Positions 1 to 12,455 of a DNA stretch of 64,000 nt are shown in pieces. The notes below the pieces were generated by a model. That model did no database searches. It was not told the origin of the DNA and saw nothing but the letters and a program-made list of their open reading frames with translations. Within the stretch, counting starts at the first letter, position 1; each line of letters opens with the position of its first letter. Position numbers and translations under genes: made by a program. Location: contig OY979717.1 in assembly GCA_963855995.1 (NCBI GenBank), forward strand, positions 66,163,855-66,227,854, read 5' to 3'. The stretch comes from Muricea muricata. Its lineage: Eukaryota; Cnidaria; Anthozoa; Malacalcyonacea; Plexauridae.

Positions 1-120
1 AGCCTACAATGTAAACAAAATGGGGTTGGTAGTATTTATGAATTAAGTACAATGCTGTTTGCTTTTTTTATTATGTATTTTTGCCTTTTGTTTTCTAGCA
101 AAACTAATGATGGTTATTGG

Positions 121-273
121 AAGTGGCGAAACCAGCCTGACATTTGGTCATTCAAATGCAAATTTTAATGTGTCTATAACCGTATAAGGAATAAATTTGT
201 AAAGAAATGAATAATGGTAATGATTTAAATTTGAATATAGCATGACCAAATTGTCTGGCTGGCTTTGCTACTG
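121..273. mobile_element. hAT-type MITE, family A copy 1
   Basis: Non-autonomous DNA element with imperfect terminal inverted repeats of about 40 bp, beginning AAGTGGCGAAACCAGCC and ending with the complement of CAGTAGCAAAGCCAGCC. It is flanked by a perfect 8-bp duplication GTTATTGG (113-120 and 274-281), the size made by hAT transposases. The interior is AT-rich and non-coding. Related copies lie at 3335-3486 and 44810-44892. Confidence 0.85.
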
Positions 274-398
274 GTTATTGGTTTGGCCTAATTATTCATG
301 AATACTACCAAGTCAACCCTGATTAACAAGATAAATTATCTTTAAACGAAAGTTGTAAGTTTCAAGGCATTAACATAAGGCTCTGCTCACATGTTAGC

Positions 399-1188
399 AA
401 CAGCTTAAAATAAAGCCATACATAACTAAACAGAAAAAATTTTTAAAAAATATTTATTTAATAAAGGTACAACTTTTCTTTGCAACATCTTCAAAGGAAT
501 TTAGGTGTTACAATAAATGCACAAAACCTTTACGCAAAGCAGAATATTCTAATGGTTTCAAAAAACACTTAAAGATTTAAAAGAAGCAAATCACAGTGAT
601 TTAACAATAACAAAACTAAGTACATATAACATTACAAGATATAATACAAGATATAGAGAAAGGTTATGCAAGGCTAATAGTCGGAATTATGCAAGGTTAA
701 AGGCGGAGAAGTAAGGTTGGCCTAAGTGGTTGGCATTAAAAAAGTTCAAAAGAATAAGAGCAATTTATTCTGTCTACTTGTTTCATCTTTTGAACTTTTG
801 CTAAGAGAAAGTTTACTTATCATATAACACAAAGTGTCTATGCAATGAAATTTCACCCCAAAATTTTATGGCCTCAGTGTAAAGTTAATGTAAAATGGGT
901 TGGTAATTTCTTTTACAGAAGTTCATGATTTTGCTTCTTTCTTGGGAAATTTGGCTTTCATTAATGGGGTGAAATTTCGTTGCATAAACACTTTAAGCTT
1001 TCACTTAGTCATACTTCTTTGCTTCTTCTTACTTCTTTGCCTCTAAACTTGTATAATTAATCCTACTATTAACCTTGCATTTGTAATACCTTGACTGCTC
1101 TGAAGATGTTGCAAGTGTAGCTTCATTCAATATTTTTCAAAAATTTGTTCGATTATTTGTTATGTTATGGCTCTATTTAAAGCTGTTG
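399..1188. mobile_element. long foldback (palindromic) transposon-like element
   Basis: The two ends are reverse complements over long, interrupted arms. About 401-505 pairs with about 1088-1186 (shared words include GCAACATCTTC and ACAGCTT..AAAT..AGCCATA), 659-715 pairs with about 1025-1085, and the inner 832-861 pairs with 965-994 over 30 bp with two to three mismatches. No transposase is present. Arms diverge and carry indels, so it is old. The superfamily cannot be assigned because no clear target duplication was identified. Confidence 0.7.
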
Positions 1189-2149
1189 TCTAGGCTTTAA
1201 AATTTCTAACAAAGCTAATTTCTTTTGAACCTTATGAACCCTATAAAGAACTGATTTCAATAGAAGTTAGTCAGGCATAACACAGATAAATGAGTATACA
1301 CACCCATATGTTTGTATACATTAGACCTGTTATAATTGTTAAACCATTCACGTACCAAATCAAATGAAAATACTTGTCAGTGATATATGATAAGGGTGGG
1401 CTTGTAATGGTGAATTATAAATTTAAACTAATGTTCTGCGTAAAATGTGTAAAAGTACCAAGAACAGAGTTTTAAAACAATACAGCTTGTGCTTTTTCTT
1501 TAATCTTCAGAGAAACAAGCATAGAAAATTAGAAATACAAATAATTCACTAGAGAATACATCAGAGGGAAATTTACTGGTAATTTCTAATGAATTTACAG
1601 AGAAGTCTCTTTCAACTCAGCTCTGTTCTTGCTGACAAGGTTTGCCATATTAGTGCTGTGTGGTATCATCCAGTAGTTCCAAAGAAATCTAAATCGTATA
1701 TGGTCTTATCTTTTAATCCCCCAAAGTCGTTTTTCAAGTTGCTTGGGAATGCTATACAGAGTGAAAATACTGATTTAGTGTAAGGATTCTTGCTTCAGCT
1801 GTGGCTGACGTTTCGGTAATTTGATTTGGTTTAACTTTTGGACTTTTGGCCTTTAGAACATTAAGTCTTCCAATAGTAATAGCCCAGACCAAACCTGACC
1901 AGAAATGTTCCGGTCGTAATGTAAATCATTAGACTCTCCCAAAGTCCCCGTGGAAGTGGCATGGACTTTAATGGGTCCCGTGTATTCAGAGTACAGTACA
2001 GTATACTTTAATTTGATCTGTTTTGCTGGGTACCGGTACTATATTTTGTAAGGATACCGGCATTACGATGGAGTACTCCGCAATCTGACTTCTCTGGCCA
2101 CGAGAAATTCTTTCAATACATTTCGATAACCTTGGAACTTTAGGTCATC
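1189..2149. other. no recognisable gene
   Basis: AT-rich unique sequence between the foldback element and the SINE copies. The longest open stretch (1589-1783) resembles no known protein. Confidence 0.5.
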
Positions 2150-2440
2150 AATTATCTGAGAGTTTTGTGTTTTGTACAAAAACCAACAAGGACCTGGATC
2201 GGACTATCGGCCCTGATCGGGTTTAATCTGATTGCGGGACATCATTTCGTATACGACCCTGTGCTTCCGATAGAGCTCTTTGAGGTAATCATGATATTTT
2301 TGTACTCGGGTGAGAATGGAGTTTTTGTGCTACTCTGTGTTCATATCCACACTGGACTATGCCTGACCACGGTGGTGATCGAACCTACGAACTTTGGAAT
2401 GCTAGCCCAATGATCTGCCAACTGAGCTACGCCCTAGAGT
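2150..2440 (-). mobile_element. tRNA-Ala-derived SINE, copy 1
   Basis: Read on the minus strand the element begins GGGCGTAGCTCAGTTGGCAG, containing an RNA polymerase III A box (TAGCTCAGTTGG). It has an anticodon stem TTGGG/TCCAA closing a loop CTAGCAT (anticodon AGC, alanine), then a B box (GGTTCGATCACC). T and acceptor stems are eroded and the sequence runs on into a non-tRNA body, so this is a SINE and not a tRNA gene. The 3' limit is uncertain; the body shares GTGTGGATATGAACACAGAGT with the second copy. Confidence 0.75.
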
Positions 2441-2499
2441 ATTTGGTTCGAGTACGTGATATTTCGGAACTGAGTCTAGTTCCTTCGATATCATTGTAA

Positions 2500-2660
2500 T
2501 CTTAAGTGTAATCATGATTTTAATGATTGTGGTGTTACTCTGAGTTTATATCTACACCGGCCAAACTGAAATACTGTATGCCTGGCCTCGGTGGGAATCA
2601 AACTTTTGACAAACATCAAGCAAGTGTCGAACCACAAATTAGAATACAATGCCTTCTTGG
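2500..2660 (-). mobile_element. tRNA-derived SINE, copy 2 (decayed)
   Basis: Read on the minus strand it retains a B-box-like GTTTGATTCCCACC and then the same body as copy 1 (GGCCAGGCATA, GTGTAGATATAAACTCAGAGT). The A box and anticodon arm are not recognisable. It lies about 60 bp from copy 1 in the same orientation, so it may be a tandem duplication or two independent insertions. Confidence 0.6.
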
Positions 2661-2707
2661 GAAAATGTTGGTAAAAATGAAACTTTTTGTATCACACAGA
2701 AAATGCG

Positions 2708-2910
2708 AACAACCTGTTTGATGAAAACATCGCAAAACGTTTTGCTGCCAACATTGTTCAATGTTTTTAACAATATTGTTCAGCATTGTTGACCCTAACT
2801 TAGCCCGCCATCAGGTGTAACAATGCTAAGCATTTTTGTTGACAACATTGAATGATATTGGCATCAAAACATTGTTCAATGCTCTTCTCATTACATCTGA
2901 ACTGGTTGTT
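2708..2910. mobile_element. palindromic MITE with ACATTGTTCAATGTT motifs
   Basis: Arms of about 90 bp at each end pair imperfectly (GAACAACCTG..CATTGTTCAATGTT against the complement of the right end, AACAACCAG..CATTCAATGTTGTCAAC). Non-coding. No target duplication is clear. Confidence 0.6.
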
Positions 2911-3334
2911 TGTTTGTGCGTGTGTAGTTAAAAAACTGTGCGAGTTAATCCCTTCTCAAGTCTATTCATTGAACTCCGTCATCTCTTCTTTCGAGCACTG
3001 AAGAAACGGCAGAGACTGTCGGAACGTTTGACCTACGGGATTCAATCTGTTGGTTACCTAATGTTTGTCTCTGAAAAAGACATTGTCTTCATGAGTTGTT
3101 TTAAAGCTTTTATGATAAGTAGTTTACTCAAAATATCTCCCAAGTAAATAGTTCTCATTTTGCATGCATCCGCCATACTGTAAGGATCGTTTGATCTCTT
3201 TTGGTTTTCTCCACATCGGTCATGAATACGTAACAACTTAAGCTTTCTGCGTTCTGACATCGTACTTCGTGCACTTATTTCAAGAGAAATTTCTTTTTTC
3301 CTCTGTTATGTTTTCCGCTTGTTCAGAATGGCAT

Positions 3335-3486
3335 CAGTGGCGAAGTCAGTCCGACAATTTGGTCATGCTATGCAAATTTAAATCTTTATTATTATTCATT
3401 TCTTTAGAAATTGATTCCTTATACGGTCTATAAACACAGCAAAATTTGCATTTGCATGAACAAATGTCGGGCTGGCATCGGCACTG
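3335..3486. mobile_element. hAT-type MITE, family A copy 2
   Basis: Starts CAGTGGCGAAGTCAGTCCGAC and ends with the complement of CAGTGCCGATGCCAGCCCGAC, 152 bp in all. The flanks are AATGGCAT (3327-3334) and AATGACAT (3487-3494), an 8-bp duplication with one change. The interior block ATTATTATTCATTTCTTTAG is shared with the partial copy at 44810. Confidence 0.85.
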
Positions 3487-3494
3487 AATGACAT

Positions 3495-5812
3495 AGTACT
3501 TGTACTGGCGTCACTACCTCTAGACAACTTGGAAGATATTGTAGCCCTTTGTGGGGACATGCTGCAACTTGTCCACGTAGAATAATGTGTCCTAATATCT
3601 TGATTTGATTCAACCATGTCTTTAACCCATTCCGCCATTATACCTTGTTCTCAAGTGACCAACGCCCAGCATAATGAAAACAAGTCTAATGGTGGTTGGT
3701 ATTTAATTCATGGTAATAGACGTATGTAATAGTAAGATTAAGGTTGTATGAGATTCACTAGGATTCACCTTTGATCGAAAGTACACCTTCGTTTTCCGGA
3801 TACAGGCCATGCATTAGGAAATGCATGTCCCCCATCATGAATTTCTTGTGTGTGTGGAAGGGAGGGATTACCCAGTTCTTAAATCATTTAGTCATTAGTA
3901 TCAATAGTTCTTCTGAGTCTCTCAAAAGCGATGTTCAAGACATAAAGTTTTAAAGCTTTCAAAGTAGTATACCGCAGATATTTTATATTGAGGCAAAACT
4001 CCTTGATATTTCTTGTAACTTGTTTTAAGTACTAGTTGAAATATGAACAGCTGATGTTTTTGGGGATTTACAGAGGCAAGGGCGAGCCATTGTTAATCCC
4101 CATAAAGTTCAGCTTGCGAATATTTTAAGATGCTTGTAAAATGAATTCATTTCTTTGCTTTATTGCCCATGGGGACAACCACGCATTATAATTGCTAACT
4201 TCGATAAACACCCTTGCTTCTCAGATAATATTGTTAAGCTTCATAAACATTCTTATTTTTAATGCAGTTTACAAGTGTGTACATGTGACCGAAATACAAC
4301 ATCGTGATTTGTTTGTGGCTTATTAATTATTCATAAATTTTACAATTTATTTTATAATTTGTTGTAGAATCAAGTTTTGCCCGCAGTAATCCATTTGGAA
4401 GTGTTTTATCTTCTGTACTACTGTGTTTTGCTGGTTCTATTATTCACAGTTTAATGATGGGAACTCCACTTGTTAAACCGTTTGAAAGAAACTACCTTAT
4501 TCTGATTCTTATCTTGATCTGGTGAGCTGCTTGTTTTGCCTTGCATGAAAGGAGATGTGATGTGAAACCATTTCAGCATAACACGCATAAATGTGCGACT
4601 GATGGTCAATGTCAAATTGCAGCCAGTAGAAATCTACATTACAAGTAGCACACACCCATAAGGGTTTTTGCCTGTTGCGCCTCATGGATGCAGCGCATGT
4701 TATATCAACAACCTATATTTTTTTACATTTTCATATTTTTTCTCATCACTCTTGTTACAACATACAGGGGGAAAGGGGGAATGTATATTCATGATAGCGC
4801 TAGGTTACAATTTTGTGGAAGCTAAATATATTAAATGTAAACTATATCTTGCTTGAAATCTCGTCTAATGTTAGCTATACTGCTAAAGATGTATGATATT
4901 TACTTTAGGTATTTGATGTATTTCTGTCCTTTGGATCTTTTTGCAAGACTTGTAACATTCATTCCTATTCGTGTAAGTATTGAATGTATATAACTTACTA
5001 ATAATTAGACTACTTAAGACTGATGCCGTTTTTGAAAAAAAGACTGATTTTTCGTTTTTGTTTTCGTGAGCGAAATCTTTCCTTTACAGAATTTTTTACT
5101 GATGACACTTCCAAAACAGAGAATCGTTTGTGTCACCCTGTAGATTAAACAAAACATTTTTTGTTATATGTTTATTATGATGAACATACAATATATATTC
5201 GGGATAGAATCAGTGGTAGTTGACCGATGATTTCTTAAACCTATGATCACTGAAACGTGATTTTACCTAATTTCCAAGCGCAGTCTAGTCTGATCTTCAT
5301 TCAAAAGTTGTAAAATCGTTCGAAAGCTGAAAACGGTACAAACAGAGTTTGACAATTGTATACATGTATACTGAATTTTGTTCTTCCAATTCCTGTCAAT
5401 TTTAGATTCATAATTTCTTTTGCACCTTGCAGTTAATTGTTTGCATGCCCATACGATTTACGTTTTTGGTACTATGTCTCTCTTTGCTGTCAAATTCCGT
5501 GAGTTTGCTCGATGCGCCCTGCTTGGGGCAAACCATTGACGAATGCATTAGGTGTATTAAAGCAACCCGTCCCTGTTTTTCAGTAACTGAAGTGAAATAT
5601 TTTTATTAACTAAGGTTGTATTGGTGGTACTTAAAGAAGTGTATCGAATAAAATGTATTCTTCTTGGATTGAACATTGCTGTTTCGCTTTTTCCTAATGG
5701 TTGGTTTGTTATTATTGCTGCTGGTAGTATTAGAGGTAGGTTATGATTAAATTATGAGATTGCGTATGATTTTTCAGATGGGTTGATATGATTGGTGGAG
5801 TCCAACAGAGAT
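3495..5812. other. no recognisable gene
   Basis: AT-rich sequence with only short open stretches resembling nothing known. No repeat structure stood out. Confidence 0.5.
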
Positions 5813-6037
5813 TCTGAGCCCGTTTACACGGTACCGGATGCACATGGTCATGACATCAAATTGAATTGTTTGAAGACGAGTGCATGTGACTCCTTAAACT
5901 ACACTGATATTACGGATTGAAATCAATAGCAACTACAGTAATCATAGAAAAAGTTGCAAGGGTAAATATGACCGCAATGTGACCAAAATTGATGTCGTAA
6001 TCACGCGTTCCCGGTACTGTGTAAAGACGGCCACAGA
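5813..6037. mobile_element. MITE with GTTTACAC..GTACCGG terminal repeats
   Basis: The left end TCTGAGCCCGTTTACACGG and the complement of the right end TCTGTGGCCGTCTTTACACAG align, and the match continues for about 50 bp into the element (GTACCGG, ACATCAA). Size 225 bp, non-coding. Such GTTTACAC-type termini are common on non-autonomous DNA elements of invertebrates; the superfamily was not fixed because no target duplication was found. Confidence 0.65.
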
Positions 6038-6610
6038 CTGAAGTCTTGGCAGTTAGAAATGATTCGACATTTTTAAATTCATCATGGAATCCAAGCACCG
6101 AATATCCCGCCAGTGTCACTTGGTGTTCCTATAGCATAGGAATCAAGTTGCACGATGACAGACCATTGAGATCTTCTTCATGTAGATTTCCATGTCAAGG
6201 CAACTTGCTTTGTTCAGGTCAGTGTACGATTTTCTTCATACAGGTAGTTTTATTTCTTTTTTAGGTTGCGGGAGTTTGGTACTTAAACCTTATGTTCATC
6301 AGATTGTTGGACTGGGTACACCTCGTATTGAGTTTCACCGACCCACTTTGTAAGTACTTAGTATTTTTCTTGATGGCAACTAAATGGTAGTGCAATTTAC
6401 AGAAAAATCAGGAGCCTTGCGAAAGTGAAAAAGTTTGGATTTATATTCTAGGAGTTGAGATATGCCTCATTTTGTCACAAAGCGCCTTATTCAAAGGACG
6501 TCTAGCTTATCAGATGGCAAATGAATATTACATGTAGATGTGGAGAAATTTCGCATATGTGATTATGATGACTTGCTGAGCCCAAGTTGGGTTTTTGTTG
6601 ATCTAAAATT

Positions 6611-6769
6611 GTGCTGTGCTGTGCTGTGCTGTGCTGCGCTGCGCTGCGCTGCGCTGCGCTGCGCTGCGCTGCGCTGCGCTGCGCTGCGCTGCGCTGCGCT
6701 GCGCTGCGCTGCGCTGCGCTGCGCTGCGCTGCGCTGTGCTGTGCTGTGCTGTGCTGTGCTGTGCTGTGT
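6611..6769. repeat. pentanucleotide satellite (GTGCT)n(GCGCT)n(GTGCT)n
   Basis: About 32 tandem 5-bp units in a symmetric order: a few GTGCT, a long central block of pure GCGCT, then GTGCT again, decaying into GTGTT/GTATT-like units up to about 6845. It is a GC-rich island in AT-rich DNA. All reading frames are open only because the period is 5; the cysteine- and alanine-rich translations are artefacts. Confidence 0.95.
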
Positions 6770-6849
6770 TGTATTGTAATTCGTGTAGTGTTATGTTGTG
6801 TGGTGTTATATTGTGTGGTGTTTTATTGTGATATGTTGTTTTCTGTGGT

Positions 6850-7640
6850 GTTTTCAAATTAATTATTGGTAACATGGTAATTCATGCAGGCTGCTGTGTT
6901 TATCCTGCTATCACATCTGTCTATTGCAAGTGACGAAGTTTAAGATTCAATAAATGAATTGCTTTTACAACAGTTCATTATTTGAAAAGGACTGAAAACT
7001 CGGGAAAACCGTTTAGTAAACACACAAGTACCTTCTTTTTACACATGATAAAAATCAGTTTTGCAAATACCAGAAGTTCAATTCACAGGCTGTTTTCAAA
7101 TATTCTGGGTTTTTTTACAGATGCCTCCATATCTAATAATTATACTGATGCTTAGTTAAATCAATACATATTTCAGTGGATATGGTATTTATCAGAAAAG
7201 GAATGTTTATTTCTCTTAACTTCCAGTTTAGTTAATTATTTATTTTTTTTTATTTAGTGCGACAAAAATCTCAATTTTGATGAGTTGTGTGATCGCCCTC
7301 CAAGTAAAAGGCATTTTAAATGTGAACGTCTCCAGTTTGTCATTGATATTTACAGTTTTTATGGCCTCGTTTCAATTGCTTTTTCTCTTCACCGACCAAA
7401 CTGATCCACTCGTTCCTCTGGAAAACGCGCTTGCTGCGATTTTCTTGCGTCATCCTGATCAAACAGTCACCACGTCCAGCAATGAACGAAAGAAGAAATC
7501 AGACTAACATTAATTAGTTTTATTGAGAACAAAGGAAGCATTTCATCCATATAGATATATTTATATATCTCAGGGGCTTACATTTAACATGCAGCGATCG
7601 ATAATTCGATTCTGAACTAATACTCAGCAGGTTCTGAGGT
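6850..7640. other. no recognisable gene
   Basis: AT-rich sequence following the satellite. The 7277-7507 open stretch has a hydrophobic start but no family resemblance. Confidence 0.45.
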
Positions 7641-7647
7641 TAATCAC

Positions 7648-7666
7648 GGGGGGGGGGGGGGGGGGG
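7648..7666. repeat. poly-G tract followed by (GA)n
   Basis: Nineteen consecutive G then GAGAGAGAG. Length in the assembly may be unreliable. Confidence 0.9.
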
Positions 7667-7809
7667 AGAGAGAGAAGTTGAATAAATTATTGTGTTTACT
7701 CCATTTTTAGCTTGGGTTAAACTCTATAGTCTTTCTCGTTCTTAGAATTACAGTTTGGGTTTTCTCATACACTGGTAAAAACCTACAAGTTGTTGAAAAG
7801 TTGTGTTAG

Positions 7810-7992
7810 CGTACTGCTTGTGTCAAGTTGTTGGAACAAGCTTGATGAAACCATATCTTGCTTGTTACAAGGTTGTTTAAACAAGACTGATACAGCTATG
7901 ATAATGTTATAGACACGTTATAACCTTGTAGCAAGTCTGATATTCCCGTCAAGCTCTTTCCAACTCGCTCACAGCTTTGAACAAGCAGTACG
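7810..7992. mobile_element. imperfect palindromic element
   Basis: The outer word CGTACTGCTTGT at 7810 is repeated inverted at 7982-7992. The arms continue as related sequence (AAGTTGTTGGAACAAGCTTGA against AGTTGGAAAGAGCTTGA, and CTTGCTTGTTACAAGGTT against CTTGCTACAAGGTTATAA). Non-coding; likely a decayed MITE. Confidence 0.5.
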
Positions 7993-7999
7993 AATACAA

Positions 8000-9233
8000 A
8001 CTTAGCTGTTGGATTTCCCTCATTCTTATTTTTCGGATTGGTAATTTTGTAATAAATTCGTGTATTTGATAGATGGCGAACAGTGATTTTTTCTCTGTTT
8101 TTTTCAACTATCGTATTCACGACAGATCTCCTGTTCCGAACATATTTCATTCTTGACTATTTGCTAAAGTTATTTCTGGTAGCGGACTTTGGTATATATT
8201 GTATCCCTGATTGTATCAAGAATGAGTCCCGCCTAAAAGTGCCTGTAAAGCAAAACCAATTATTGAATTCTGAATATTTCGTGGACGCCAATTTTTAATC
8301 GCATTTCCTGATGTAAAAGTTATGTTGAAGCACGCATGCCGCCTTCACTGGCATTCAGCAATTTTAAACAGTGTATTCAAAATAACACGTCCGCCGCAAC
8401 ATCCGACAGCAATTATTTCGCCGTCTTCCGTCCCCTTTTTAAAGTACATCTAATACACGAAGATTCCATTTTGTGCAAAGATTAAAGTTCCTACTGAAAT
8501 TATTCAAATTATCATGCTTGTTTGGGGGAGTATGCGCCAGAACGTTGACGGATTTACTTCATTACAGTTTGTTCATGAAGAACTATAAATGTCCAAGATT
8601 TCTCAATCATTGTAAGATGCTATTTTATTTTTTGTGTCCAGGATTTTTGTCCAAAACTAGTATGTTTCGGCGTACCTTAAGCTAACACCTACTTCTTTGA
8701 AGTTGGTTTTTTGGGTCTGGCATCATCGACCGAACTTTGTTTACCGACCGATAAGTTGTTATGACAAAGTTGTCAGATCACTCGCGTTTCATCTACAGCT
8801 AATTCAATTAAGGCCGTCTTTTCAAACGTAAACTGTGATTTATAAACACACAATTGATGATGGTTACCGCTTATTTAGGCTCTGATGCTCAGGGAATTAC
8901 CTTTGTACAAAGTAAATTTACCGTCGTAAGGTTCCTATGTGCCATCGATGCTGTTTTAAAGAAATAATTCTGAGTTTGAAGATAAAAATAATCAATAACC
9001 CGTCTTTTGGAAGGTCCTTGCTGTACAATGTCCCGGTTAGATTCTCGCAATGTGGATGACTCGAGCCCAGTCCCCATGTGAAAAGAGTATAAATTAACGC
9101 TCGGCCAAAACTAGTGGGTGTTTCCGGGTACACGCTTTTCTCCCATACGGAAAGCTGACAGGGTGGGTTGGGTGAAATGGGTGTAAACCTGTGGTGCCCC
9201 CCTGTGGGGCTACTATCAATAAATAGTAAAAAT
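8000..9233. other. no recognisable gene
   Basis: AT-rich sequence. Positions 8796-8813 match the terminus of the TA-flanked MITE at 31969 (CAGCTAATTCAATTAAGG) and are also preceded by TA, but no second terminus was found. Confidence 0.45.
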
Positions 9234-9922
9234 AGTCAGGGAGGCAGAGGTCATTTTACGTACCTTCTCGAGGGACAAATCCATTTTGCTCTTAAATTGT
9301 CCGTTAGATGCCTAATATAACAATTCTGAATGTTGTTTGGCCCAATTTATCTTGTGGGCTTCGATCAACGCGTTTTTCTTCAGTTTTATTATAAAACTAT
9401 TATGTGGTCAAAAATAGCAAACTTTCAAGTTCATTCATTTGAAAAATGACTTGTATCATCAGAAAGCTTATAAAAATAACATATAAGACATCATTACGGA
9501 CACCCTGGTTTTTCAAGCTGTTTTCGAGTTATTGCTGCTTCAAAACGGGAAAATGTTTTAAAATGACGCTAATTTCCTGGGCATTAGTCTGAAAATAAGT
9601 TTTCGAACGCTCATAACTCAACAAAAATGAGGAAAATAAAAGTAACCATAATAATGTGTTATATGTAGTTTTTTATTACCTTTTTAATAACGTAAGTGGT
9701 TTTTCCTAGAAATAAGTCCGAAATTTCGCCTTTTTTGACAATAATATAGTTTTATAGAAAATTTAAGAAAAAACGTGTTGGCTGGAGCCCACAAGAAAAA
9801 TTGGGCCAAACAACATTCAGAATTGTTATATTAGGCATGTAACGGACAATTTAAGAACAAAATGAAATTGTCCCTCGATATGGTAAGTAGACATGTATTT
9901 TTGTACCTCTGCCTCCCTGACT
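9234..9922. mobile_element. long-armed palindromic MITE
   Basis: Begins AGTCAGGGAGGCAGAGGT and ends with its exact complement. Arms of roughly 150 bp follow, sharing CGAGGGACAA, CTTAAATTGTCCGTT, CCTAATATAACAATTCTGAA, GTTTGGCCCAATTT and CTTGTGGGCT with few changes; the left arm carries small differences from the right. TA sits at both borders (9232-9233 is AT, 9233-9234 TA; 9922-9923 TA). Size 689 bp, no coding capacity. Confidence 0.8.
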
Positions 9923-9923
9923 A

Positions 9924-10638
<715 letters not shown>

Positions 10639-10722
10639 GTAAATCACCAACCCTCCACCCCAATTCCACAACATCATATATATATGAATCACAAGTAGAA
10701 TTATTTTCAATTTTTTTATTTT

Positions 10723-10752
10723 CAACGTTTCGGGGCAAGCCCCTTTCTCATT
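10723..10752 (-). ncRNA. Penelope-type hammerhead-like hairpin (degenerate)
   Basis: Minus strand reads AATGAGAA then AGGGGC-TT-GCCCC then GAAACGTTG. A perfect stem followed directly by GAAAC is how the 3' half of hammerhead ribozymes in Penelope-like elements is built (stem II plus GAAA). The expected CUGAUGA box before the stem is altered here, and the partner strand of stem III is lost in the neighbouring TA repeat. It reads as a relic, not an active ribozyme. Confidence 0.4.
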
Positions 10753-10779
10753 TCTCATTCATATATATATATATATATA

Positions 10780-11070
10780 AACAAATGAATCGCTGTTAAT
10801 CAAACCTAGAACTACTTGGACCTGTGGTAGGTTGCTTAATGGTGTGTGAAGAATTGGGTCACACATGCGTGCAACCCCATTGAATACAAACCCATTGAAT
10901 ACAAAAATACCCGACTTCAAAATTAACATGCTGAATATGCTAGCGTGATCCGTCCCATTCACCATTCATTGGTAAACACAAAATCATAGTGCAATCGTGT
11001 AAAGCCGTTTAAATCATGCCCAGAATAAGTCCAATTAGTTCTAGGTTTGATTAACAGCGATTCATTTGTT
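10780..11070. mobile_element. TA-flanked MITE with 40-bp terminal inverted repeats
   Basis: The left end AACAAATGAATCGCTGTTAA and the complement of the right end are identical for 36 bp and match at 39 of 40 positions (left 10780-10819, right 11031-11070). TA occurs at both borders (10778-10779 and 11071-11072), the Tc1/mariner-type duplication. The interior carries the phrase CCCATTGAATACAAA twice. The near-identity of the ends suggests a young insertion, placed between two TA microsatellites. Confidence 0.85.
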
Positions 11071-11127
11071 TAGAATGTATTCTGATGTATGTAGGGGGGG
11101 GGGGACTTTCTTTTTGTGCGGTGTTTA

Positions 11128-12229
<1,102 letters not shown>

Positions 12230-12237
12230 CCTGGAGA

Positions 12238-12447
12238 CAGTGGCGGATCAAGGGTAAGTCAAAATAAATTATAGCAGCTCAATTTTAAATTCAAAATAAC
12301 TTTATAACAATGTCATAGGTTATTAATTTCAAAAGAATAAAATCTAACCAATGAAGTTGCTTTGAAGTTTGAAGGTATTTTAACATGTAAATATATCCTC
12401 GAATGAGCTGTGGTAATTTATTTTGACTTACGCTAGATCCGCCACTG
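12238..12447. mobile_element. hAT-type MITE, family B
   Basis: Starts CAGTGGCGGATCAAGGGTAA and ends with the complement of CAGTGGCGGATCTAGCGTAA; the shared end runs on through AGTCAAAATAAATTA and AGCTCA, about 50 bp. Flanks CCTGGAGA (12230-12237) and GCTGGAGA (12448-12455) form an 8-bp duplication with one change. Its first eight bases equal those of family A, so both may have used one hAT transposase. Confidence 0.88.
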
Positions 12448-12455
12448 GCTGGAGA

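Noticed and set aside
2370..2440. A functional tRNA-Ala(AGC) gene on the minus strand
   Set aside because: The anticodon arm is intact but the T stem and acceptor stem do not pair, and the sequence continues into a repeated SINE body.
6540..6875. Overlapping open frames rich in Cys, Ala, Leu, Arg or in Thr, Ala, Gln, Ser on both strands
   Set aside because: They are translations of a 5-bp satellite, which is open in all frames by its composition.
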